From Caproicibacter sp046707225 (GTDB lineage: Bacteria > Bacillota > Clostridia > Oscillospirales > Acutalibacteraceae), in the NCBI RefSeq assembly GCF_046707225.1, contig NZ_JBJKOP010000026.1:62001-126000 (forward strand): a stretch of DNA of 64,000 nt, written 5' to 3'. Positions 18,109-25,229 of the stretch are shown piece by piece. The position numbers were made by a program, and so were the translations under genes. How positions within the stretch are numbered: the stretch's first letter is position 1; every line of letters begins with the position of its first letter. The notes under the pieces are model-generated. The model ran no database searches and had not been told where the DNA came from. It worked only from the letters and a program-made list of their open reading frames with translations.

Positions 18109-18756
18109 CTACAGCTGGTTTTCCTTCATCATTCGGATTTGCTCTCGCTGGCATTCAAACAGATATTTGCACAAAAGATCAAAAGTCGGCCCGGAATTTT
18201 GCAGGAACTCACATCCGTAGCCGTCTTCCTGTGCCCGTTCCACCACAAGTTTCCGGACAATTTTGCAGCTGATGGAAACAACCGAATCATACAGCTTCAG
18301 CCGAACCGACAGCCGGTTGCCCGTCTCCAACTTGATCGTGCTTTTAAAATACAGGCCGCTCAGACTCAAATCCCTGATTTTAACCGGAACGGGAGGTTCT
18401 TCCCTGTGGACATTGCCGTTATCGTCCTCGGGCAGCACTTCCGCCGTTAGATCAACCCTGACGCGAAAAAAATTCCGCTTTTCATAATCGGCTTCGCTCT
18501 GTACGTCGGAGATTCGAATAAATTCCGGCGTAGAAAGGTATACTTTTCCGACCAGCACGCGGAATCCCAACGTGCTGTTGAAGATGCTGATTCTGACGGT
18601 GGTGTTGCAGTGTACGACGGGCAGCGGGTCCGATTTGTTCACAATCTGGATTTCGTTGTCCGCTGTGCTGTCAAGATATCCGGTTAGAATCGGCTTGTTG
18701 TCCATCGCCTTGACTTCGCAGGGCGACCGGAGGTAAGTTTCAGGAAGTGGCAGCAT
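18109..18756 (-). CDS. PilZ domain cyclic-di-GMP receptor (YcgR-like)
   Basis: The 215-residue protein has an N-terminal YcgR-type beta domain (about 15-90) and a C-terminal PilZ domain (about 93-205). The cyclic-di-GMP ligands are visible: R94-N-F-F-R98 and D129-x-S-x-x-G134. YcgR-type proteins (YpfA/DgrA in Bacillus) bind the flagellar motor or its regulators and slow swimming when cyclic-di-GMP is high. Its position among chemotaxis genes supports a motility brake. No diguanylate cyclase gene is present in the window. Confidence 0.88.
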   Translation of the reverse strand: MLPLPETYLRSPCEVKAMDNKPILTGYLDSTADNEIQIVNKSDPLPVVHCNTTVRISIFNSTLGFRVLVGKVYLSTPEFIRISDVQSEADYEKRNFFRVRVDLTAEVLPEDDNGNVHREEPPVPVKIRDLSLSGLYFKSTIKLETGNRLSVRLKLYDSVVSISCKIVRKLVVERAQEDGYGCEFLQNSGPTFDLLCKYLFECQREQIRMMKENQL

Positions 18757-18804
18757 CTGATAAGCCCCCTAAACGTTTTCCTTTCGGGATTGAATTTTTC
18801 GCTT

Positions 18805-19341
18805 TTATTCCACGGCGGTTTTTAAAAGCTGGTCCGCCGTCGTATGGCCGGGCTGCGATTCGGCGCCGCGGTCCGACAAGATCCGGTTGATGTCCAGAAC
18901 CATTGCGGACACATTTTCAAGCGATGCGATAGCGCAGACGTAACGGTCTCCGACGCTTCTTTTGTACTTGGGCGCGTCAAAAATCTGGCTCTTTGCAATA
19001 TCCCTGACATCTTTGACCGAGTCTACGATCAGTCCCGCGGTCATATCGCCGTTTTCAACGATTATGATGCTTGTCAGGTTGTCATACGGAATCGGATCCT
19101 TTAAAAATTTCAGTCTGATATCGATCAGCGGGACGATTTTTCCCCTCAGGTTGATGACTCCCTTTACATAATCGGGAAGATTCGGCATCAGGGTAATCGG
19201 CTGCAGACGGATGATCTCAACAACCTGAGAAGTCGGAAGGGCATAAGTCTGCCGGTCGATAAAAAAAGTCAGATATTTTTCCGAGGGCACGTTCTCCATC
19301 ACGGAAATTGTGTTCTTTGCGCTCTTTTTTGTTCTTTTCAT
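18805..19341 (-). CDS. cheW: Second chemotaxis coupling protein CheW
   Basis: This CheW paralogue (178 residues from ATG 19341) has a basic N-terminus and a CheW core with NLPDYVKGVINLRGKIVPLI. It lacks the long C-terminal tail of the other CheW. AAGGTGAG precedes the ATG; a GTG nine bases upstream is less well placed. It has its own sigma-28 promoter at 19399-19425. Two CheW proteins may pair with different receptors or compete for CheA. Confidence 0.92.
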   Translation of the reverse strand: MKRTKKSAKNTISVMENVPSEKYLTFFIDRQTYALPTSQVVEIIRLQPITLMPNLPDYVKGVINLRGKIVPLIDIRLKFLKDPIPYDNLTSIIIVENGDMTAGLIVDSVKDVRDIAKSQIFDAPKYKRSVGDRYVCAIASLENVSAMVLDINRILSDRGAESQPGHTTADQLLKTAVE

Positions 19342-19398
19342 TCCACTCACCTTTTAGATTCGTTTCTATTCAGACGCGCTTAAAATTTCCCTATATCT

Positions 19399-19425
19399 AT
19401 ATCGTCACTTTAGACTGAAAAATTA
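19399..19425 (-). promoter_or_regulatory. Sigma-28 promoter of the second cheW
   Basis: On the minus strand TAAT, 15 bases, then GACGATAT differ from the sigma-28 consensus TAAA-N15-GCCGATAT by one base in each element. It lies about 58 bases upstream of the cheW start. Confidence 0.7.
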
Positions 19426-19466
19426 GAAAAAGTAAAAAAACTTCTTGAAATTTTACGTGGCACGTT

Positions 19467-19775
19467 TTATTCCTGTTCTTTTGTGGGTTCCCGCGTCGCG
19501 TTTCCGGAGGAATCAACGTGAAAGCCAAGAAAATACACATAGATGTCTACGATCGCCCGGTACAGCTCCGGCGGAATCTGCACGCCCGCGTCCATTTTGG
19601 ATAGAAGGGTCGCGAGGGAGTCGTCGCGGAAAACCGGCACGCCGTTTTTTTCGGCGATTCCGACAATCTCCCGCGCTGCGCTGCCCATTCCGGAGGCCAC
19701 GACGACGGGTGCACCGTCGGAGGAATCGTCGTACTTGAGCGCGGCCGCTTTCTGAAGTTTTTCAAATTGTGACAT
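19467..19775 (-). CDS. FlhB C-terminal domain-like protein (YlqH/FhlB family)
   Basis: The 102-residue protein resembles the cytoplasmic C-terminal part of FlhB after the cleavage site: APVVVASGMGSAAREIVGIA, then PVFRDDSLATLLSKMDAGVQIPPELY. It has no membrane segments and no NPTH motif. Homologues (YlqH in Bacillus, FhlB elsewhere) can partly substitute for the FlhB C-terminal piece in export. Its start overlaps the end of the preceding ylqG-like gene by 14 bases, so the two are translationally coupled. Confidence 0.85.
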   Translation of the reverse strand: MSQFEKLQKAAALKYDDSSDGAPVVVASGMGSAAREIVGIAEKNGVPVFRDDSLATLLSKMDAGVQIPPELYRAIVDIYVYFLGFHVDSSGNATREPTKEQE

Positions 19776-21183
19776 CGACCGAACGCTTCCTTTCCATTGT
19801 TTTCTGAAGAATCAGCTCCGGAATCTGCGGCTTTTCAAAGCGCGACAGCCGGATATCGCCGAACGAAAAGCCGTTTCTGTCCAGAATCCTGGCAAGAGAG
19901 GAGGTAATCGCCCCGGTTTGCCCAAGCAGCTTTTCCGGGCAGGCAAGGGAAAGGTCGATCTTTTTGCCCGTCAGCTCAACCTTCGCTTCGAAGGAACCCA
20001 GATCCTGAATCTCAAAGCTCAGATACAGCCGCTTCGGCGGCGCCGCCGCGCCGGGAACGGCATGCCCCTCGTCGTTTCTGTCCTTTTTCTCGACCCAGAT
20101 CTGCGAAAAAAGGAATCTTCCCTGAAGGACCGCGGGAAGGAACAGATGCGTAAACGGCATGTAGACGCTGTTGTCCAGAAGAAGGGCCTTGCCGATGTCG
20201 CCGACCGCCGCCTGATCCGCCCCGGAGGAACCCTGGCCGCCGTGGGACAGCAGGGCGACGAGCGAATGGAGAAAGCGGCTTTCCGGTTTTTCTTTTCCGG
20301 CCCCGGCCTCAACCGTGTCCGCGAAAAAGGAACGCATCAGGCGGAGGGTCGGCTCCGCGGTGTGGCGGCCGCAGTAGGCGGCGAGCTGCTGGAACTGCGA
20401 CTGCAGGTTTTCACGCGAGCTCACGTTCAGAATGGACAGATTCTGCAGCAGCAGGGAGAGGGTTTCCCGCATCTTTCCGTAATCGCTGCTTTTTGAGACA
20501 TAATCGGAGAGAAACGGAAGAATCTCCTTTTTCAGCAGATTCAGGTTCTCGTTCACAGCGCCTTCGGGGTCGGAGGTGTTCAGCTTTTCGGAAAGCAGAG
20601 CCAGCTGCTTTGCGTAATTCGTCGGAATCCGGCGCCCGATGGCGCTCAGGTTCGAGAGAATGGCATCCGTTGTTTCCTTCGCGGAGGAAAATCCGTCAAA
20701 CGCTTTCAGAAACCCGGCAATTCTCAGGTCCAGCTGGGGGTCCTCGGCCTGCTGTGAAATGCGGCTCAGCAGCTGAAACAGCGGGCCGGAAAAAAGGGTG
20801 CTGTTTTTCTGCTGAAACACCAGGTCGTTGATCAGGCCGTCCTGCTCCGCTGCGAGAGACGACACCAGTTCCCTCAGCGCGGAGTTTTCGGGCAGAAAAC
20901 CGGGGTTTGTCTCCATCCGGCGGACCGTATTGAGAAGCAGTTTTCCCAGCGTTTCGGAGAGCGCGGGCGTCTGCCTGAGCTGTTGAATGAATTTTCCGAA
21001 TACGGAATCCCTGCTCAGCAGCAGATTCAGGGATGCCGAATCCGTGTTCTGATCCTGCGTGTTGGGTCTGTTTACCCTGGCCGGGTCCATGGGCTCAATC
21101 TGAGAGGATTGAGCGGAAGGATTCGGCTTCAGAATTCCGTCGCTGTTTGGAACAGGGGCGGTTATTCGCAGGTTTTCCGGCAT
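19762..21183 (-). CDS. YlqG-like protein with FliK-type C-terminus
   Basis: This 473-residue protein is of uncertain function. The N-terminus is Pro/Ser/Asn-rich and disordered (1-50), the middle is helical (about 55-290), and the C-terminal part (about 365-440, with YLSFEIQDLGSFEAKVELTG and later SSLARILDRNGFSFGDIRL) has the pattern of a FliK/hook-length-control C-terminal domain. The pairing with a YlqH-like gene matches ylqG-ylqH in Bacillus. AGAGGTG precedes the ATG. A role in regulating flagellar export specificity is inferred. Confidence 0.65.
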   Translation of the reverse strand: MPENLRITAPVPNSDGILKPNPSAQSSQIEPMDPARVNRPNTQDQNTDSASLNLLLSRDSVFGKFIQQLRQTPALSETLGKLLLNTVRRMETNPGFLPENSALRELVSSLAAEQDGLINDLVFQQKNSTLFSGPLFQLLSRISQQAEDPQLDLRIAGFLKAFDGFSSAKETTDAILSNLSAIGRRIPTNYAKQLALLSEKLNTSDPEGAVNENLNLLKKEILPFLSDYVSKSSDYGKMRETLSLLLQNLSILNVSSRENLQSQFQQLAAYCGRHTAEPTLRLMRSFFADTVEAGAGKEKPESRFLHSLVALLSHGGQGSSGADQAAVGDIGKALLLDNSVYMPFTHLFLPAVLQGRFLFSQIWVEKKDRNDEGHAVPGAAAPPKRLYLSFEIQDLGSFEAKVELTGKKIDLSLACPEKLLGQTGAITSSLARILDRNGFSFGDIRLSRFEKPQIPELILQKTMERKRSVDVTI

Positions 21184-21219
21184 AAAAGCACCTCTTTCAT
21201 AAAATAGGGGAGAAATTTG

Positions 21220-21246
21220 TTAATTTTATTTGAAACCGGTCGATAT
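21220..21246 (+). promoter_or_regulatory. Sigma-28 promoter of the cheA operon
   Basis: TTAA, 15 bases, then GTCGATAT closely match the sigma-28 consensus TAAA-N15-GCCGATAT. It lies about 85 bases upstream of the chosen cheA start, in the divergent gap between ylqG-like and cheA. Confidence 0.75.
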
Positions 21247-21329
21247 AGATAATAAGAAATAGGGGAAATCTGTAACCGATTACCGGTATTTTTCAGGTTT
21301 TGCCTAACAGGATGGGAGAGAAACATAAT

Positions 21330-23381
21330 ATGGAAAGCGGAAACGAATCCATGCTGGACGTCTATTTGTTTGAAACCAATGATCTGCTGGAGCATCTGGA
21401 CGATATTTTGATTGAAAGTGAAAAAAACAAAGAACTGGGCCAGGAAAATATCAACGAAATTTTCAGGATCATGCACACCATCAAGGGCTCTTCCGCGATG
21501 ATGCAGTTTAACAGTTTGGCGACCATCTCCCACAAGATGGAAGACCTCTTCGCTTTCGTCAGAGAAAAAGGAATCGGCCAGAAGGATCTGGAGGACCTGT
21601 TTGACCTGATGTTCCGTTCGGGAGACTTCCTGAAGGAGGAAGTAAAAAAGGTTCAGGAAGGACAGCCCCTTACAACCAATATCGGCACTTTGGAGCAGGA
21701 AATTAACGATTTCCTCAAAAAGATTTCCGACAATGCCACGGTGGTTCCCGAGGCATCGGTACAGAACGAAGCCCCGAAAGAAGCTCCGGCCGTTTCCGGC
21801 TATGAAGAGAAAATCGTTAAAGAGGAATCGGAGCGAGGATTCCCTTTTGCAATCCGCGTTTCTTTTGACGAGGAAGCCCAGATGGAAAATCTGCGCGCGT
21901 TTATGCTGGTCCACAGCCTGCAGGATTCCAGCCTGGAGTTTGAATACCGCCCGCACGAGATTGAAACCGACAAAGCGACCGCCTCCGAGATTCAGAAAAA
22001 CGGTTTTTACCTTTTTTTCAGCAAGGAACAGGCGCGCGACCGCGCGGTCTCTGCAGTAGAGGCGTTTACATACACGAAGACCTATTCCGTTCTGGGGGAG
22101 GCCCCGTCGGAACAGATACCCGCCGTTTCCGGATCGGCCGCCGCAGGGAAAGCCGGTGCCGGTTCGCAGCCGCAGAATGCCGCCCAGCAGCCCCATGTCC
22201 CCGTTAAGCAGAGTCTGATCAACGTCAACCTTTCCAAGCTGGACAATTTGATGGACCTGATGGGCGAAATCGTCATTACGGAATCGATGGTGACCTCTAC
22301 CCCCGCTCTTCAGCAGGCCGGACTGGACAACAACTTTACAAAAGCGTCGCGCCAGCTTCGCAAGCTGACCGACGAGCTTCAGGAAATCGTCATGTCCATC
22401 CGCATGGTCCCCGTTTCCACCGTGTTCCAGAAGATGAACCGGATTGTCAGGGATATGAGCAAAAAGCTTGACAAAGAGGTTCAGTTGGTATTGGTCGGGG
22501 AAGAAACCGAAGTGGACAAGACGATTGTGGATAGCATCTCTGATCCTATTATGCACCTTGTCCGCAACGGGATGGACCACGGAATCGAAACAAAAGAGGC
22601 CAGGGCGAAAACATCCAAGCCGGAGGTCGGCACGATTACGCTTTCCGCGCAGAATACCGGCGGCGAAATTCTGATCACCGTTTCCGACGACGGCACAGGC
22701 ATAGACCGGCAGGCCGTTCTCAGCAAGGCGCAGAAAAAGGGCCTGCTGAATAAACCTGCCGACGAATATACGGATCATGAAGTGAATCAGTTTATCCTGA
22801 TGCCCGGATTTTCCACAAACGAAGTGGTCACGGAGTTTTCCGGCCGCGGAGTCGGAATGGACGTGGTAAAGGAAAACGTGGAGAAAATCGGCGGCGACGT
22901 CACGGTCGAGAGCACGCCGGGCCAGGGGACGAAAGTGATCTTTAAGATTCCTTTGACCCTCGCCATTGTCAACGGCATGAAAATTTCCGTGGGAGATACG
23001 ATGTTTACCATCCCCATTAAAAATATTCTTCAGTCCTTCAAGGCGAAGGATGAAAACATCATGTATGATACGGACATGCACGAGATTATTATGGTGCGCG
23101 ACCGTTATTATCCGGTCGTCCGCCTGCACAAGTCGTACCATCTTGACACTGAGGTGCAAAGTGTCGGCGACGGAATCATGATTCTGGTCGGGACTCACGA
23201 CAATTCGTTCTGCCTGTTTGCGGACGCGCTGCTTGGGGAGCAGCAGGTGGTGGTTAAGCCGCTCCCCGCTTATCTGACGCAGTTCAAGGTGAAGAAAAGC
23301 GGAATCGATGGCTGCGCGATCCTCGGGGACGGCAGCATCAGCCTGATTCTGAATGTTCAGAATCTTTACAATGCCAGCTGA
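21330..23381 (+). CDS. cheA: Chemotaxis histidine kinase CheA
   Basis: CheA phosphorylates CheY in response to receptors. Domains in order: HPt/P1 (1-110) with phosphorylated H49 in IMHTIKGSS; a CheY-binding P2-like region (about 170-260); an Ala/Pro/Gln linker; dimerisation P3 (about 290-365); ATP-binding P4 (about 370-540, with HLVRNGMDHGIE, VSDDGTGID and GRGVGMDV); and a CheW-like P5 (about 545-683). I chose the ATG at 21330 (683 residues) after GGGAGAG over upstream in-frame TTG and ATG codons. It starts an operon with cheR, cheB and mcp. Confidence 0.96.
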   Translation: MESGNESMLDVYLFETNDLLEHLDDILIESEKNKELGQENINEIFRIMHTIKGSSAMMQFNSLATISHKMEDLFAFVREKGIGQKDLEDLFDLMFRSGDFLKEEVKKVQEGQPLTTNIGTLEQEINDFLKKISDNATVVPEASVQNEAPKEAPAVSGYEEKIVKEESERGFPFAIRVSFDEEAQMENLRAFMLVHSLQDSSLEFEYRPHEIETDKATASEIQKNGFYLFFSKEQARDRAVSAVEAFTYTKTYSVLGEAPSEQIPAVSGSAAAGKAGAGSQPQNAAQQPHVPVKQSLINVNLSKLDNLMDLMGEIVITESMVTSTPALQQAGLDNNFTKASRQLRKLTDELQEIVMSIRMVPVSTVFQKMNRIVRDMSKKLDKEVQLVLVGEETEVDKTIVDSISDPIMHLVRNGMDHGIETKEARAKTSKPEVGTITLSAQNTGGEILITVSDDGTGIDRQAVLSKAQKKGLLNKPADEYTDHEVNQFILMPGFSTNEVVTEFSGRGVGMDVVKENVEKIGGDVTVESTPGQGTKVIFKIPLTLAIVNGMKISVGDTMFTIPIKNILQSFKAKDENIMYDTDMHEIIMVRDRYYPVVRLHKSYHLDTEVQSVGDGIMILVGTHDNSFCLFADALLGEQQVVVKPLPAYLTQFKVKKSGIDGCAILGDGSISLILNVQNLYNAS

Positions 23382-23401
23382 GGCGCCGGACAGGAGGCAG
23401 C

Positions 23402-24202
23402 ATGATTCATTTAACCGACCGGGAGTTTCAGGAGCTTGTCGATTTTATCCGCGGAAATTTCGGCATTAATCTCAGTAAAAAGCGTTTATTGATCGAGGCC
23501 CGGCTTTTTTCCGTGCTCGCTGAGAAAAACATCTCAAGCTTTACGGAGTATTTCAGCCTGATTCGCAGCAACCAGGAAGAGCTGCACACAATGATGAACC
23601 GGCTGACCACGAATCATACCTACTTCATGCGGGAGCCGCGCCACTTTGAATTTATGAAAGAAGTGATTCTGCCAAAGCTAACGGAGAACCGGGCGGACAA
23701 ATGCCTGCGGATCTGGAGCGCGGGCTGTTCCACGGGGGAAGAGGCCTACACGGCGATCATGGTGATGAAGGAATGGTTCGGGCCGTGTTCCGGGTGGGAC
23801 TACCGAATTCTTGCGACGGATATCTCCACCAGGGTCCTTGACGCGGCCCGGACGGGAGTCTATTCCGCGGATTCCCTGCGGAATCTTCCCCCGGGCTGGG
23901 AGAAACGGTATTTCCGCAAACAGGAAGACCAGGTCTATCTTCTGAGCGAAGAGGTCAAAAAAGAGGTCATTTTTCGCAGCCTGAACCTGATGGACCCGTT
24001 TCCGTTCCGGCAGCCGTTTGATCTGATCTTTTGCAGAAATGTAATGATCTACTTTGAGCAGGAAACCAAGAACAAACTGATTCAAAAATTTTATGACAGT
24101 TTAAAGCCCGGCGGGTATCTGCTGATCGGTCATTCCGAGACCGTTCAGCGGGATACCGTGCCGTTTCGATATATTGAACCCTCCATTTATCAGAAAGGAT
24201 AA
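23402..24202 (+). CDS. cheR: Chemoreceptor glutamate methyltransferase CheR
   Basis: CheR (266 residues) transfers methyl groups from SAM to receptor glutamates. The N-terminal helical domain (about 5-75, with NHTYFMREP) and the SAM-binding methyltransferase domain (about 80-265, with RIWSAGCSTGEEAYTAIM and FDLIFCRNVMIYF) are complete. AGGAGG precedes the ATG. It is followed five bases later by cheB, its functional opposite. Confidence 0.96.
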   Translation: MIHLTDREFQELVDFIRGNFGINLSKKRLLIEARLFSVLAEKNISSFTEYFSLIRSNQEELHTMMNRLTTNHTYFMREPRHFEFMKEVILPKLTENRADKCLRIWSAGCSTGEEAYTAIMVMKEWFGPCSGWDYRILATDISTRVLDAARTGVYSADSLRNLPPGWEKRYFRKQEDQVYLLSEEVKKEVIFRSLNLMDPFPFRQPFDLIFCRNVMIYFEQETKNKLIQKFYDSLKPGGYLLIGHSETVQRDTVPFRYIEPSIYQKG

Positions 24203-24207
24203 GCGCT

Positions 24208-25203
24208 ATGCCCTTTCGACCGATCAAAGTTCTGATAGCCCACGATTCGCTGATTTTCAGGTCCGTTCTGAGCGACGCAATGTCTCGAGACCCCGCGTTT
24301 GACGAAATCAGAACGGTGAGCAGCTTTTCAGAAGCCGCCTCGCTGCTGAGAACATACGAACCTGATGTGATGATAGCCGGTGCCGAACTTCGGGGCGGCG
24401 GCGCCGGGACCCTGATCAAAGAGCTGAAGATTCCCGTGGTTGCCGTTTTTCCGCCGGAAACCGATCCGGCGGAGTACCACAGGCTCGGGGCCGCAGATGT
24501 GATTCTGCTTTCAAAGAATCCGGAGAAAAAAAGCTGGGAGGCATTTTGCAGCGAGGCCTGCGTAAAAGCGAAGATCGCTTCTGCACCGGGAAAAAGCCGC
24601 GTTCTCAAAACGGCGGCGGCGCCCCCGAAAACAGCGGCTTCCCGCGTCATCGTGATCGGCGCTTCCACCGGGGGGACCGACGCAACGGCCGAAATCATCA
24701 AGCGCCTGCCCAATAATCTTCCCGGAATCGTGATTGTTCAGCACATGCCCTCTGGCTTTACGAAAATGTATGCCCAAAGGCTTAACGGGCTGTCGGGCAT
24801 CAGCGTTGCAGAGGCAAGGGACGGCGACCGCGTGGAGCGCGGGAGCGCACTGATTGCGCCGGGCGGCCTCCATCTTCAGCTGAAAAAGGACGCCGGCGGG
24901 TACTATGTCAAATGCGTTCAGGGGGCGCGCGTCAACGGGCACTGCCCATCGGTGGGAGTCCTGTTCGACTCGGCCGCCAAAACAGCCGGGCGTGAAGCAA
25001 TTGGGGTGCTCCTGACCGGAATGGGGAAGGATGGAGCCGAGGGCCTCCTGCATATGAGGCAGGCGGGCGCGTACACCATCGGGCAGGATGAGGCTACCTG
25101 TGTCGTTTACGGAATGCCGATGGCGGCCTATGAGATCGGTGCCGTGGTAAAGCAGGCGCCCTTGCAGCAAATCGCGGATCTTATTGTTCAGCACTTGAAA
25201 TAA
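24208..25203 (+). CDS. cheB: Chemoreceptor methylesterase CheB with a degenerate receiver domain
   Basis: The C-terminal methylesterase domain (about 145-331) has the full catalytic triad: S153 in GASTGG, H179 in VQHM and D275 in TGMGKDG. The N-terminal domain (about 5-110) keeps a receiver-like pattern but the phosphoacceptor Asp is replaced by G58 (PDVMIAGAEL), and one of the acidic pair is His (AHDS, residues 11-14). CheA therefore probably cannot activate it by phosphorylation in the usual way. The esterase may be constitutive or controlled by another route, with CheC/CheD carrying feedback. cheR lies upstream and mcp downstream. Confidence 0.93.
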   Translation: MPFRPIKVLIAHDSLIFRSVLSDAMSRDPAFDEIRTVSSFSEAASLLRTYEPDVMIAGAELRGGGAGTLIKELKIPVVAVFPPETDPAEYHRLGAADVILLSKNPEKKSWEAFCSEACVKAKIASAPGKSRVLKTAAAPPKTAASRVIVIGASTGGTDATAEIIKRLPNNLPGIVIVQHMPSGFTKMYAQRLNGLSGISVAEARDGDRVERGSALIAPGGLHLQLKKDAGGYYVKCVQGARVNGHCPSVGVLFDSAAKTAGREAIGVLLTGMGKDGAEGLLHMRQAGAYTIGQDEATCVVYGMPMAAYEIGAVVKQAPLQQIADLIVQHLK

Positions 25204-25229
25204 ATCTTTACCGGGAGTTGTAGAAATTG

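Noticed and set aside
21162..23198. Long open frame of 678 codons on the minus strand opposite cheA
   Set aside because: cheA is unmistakable on the plus strand; the antisense frame is His/Arg/Leu-rich with no motif and is a by-product of codon bias.
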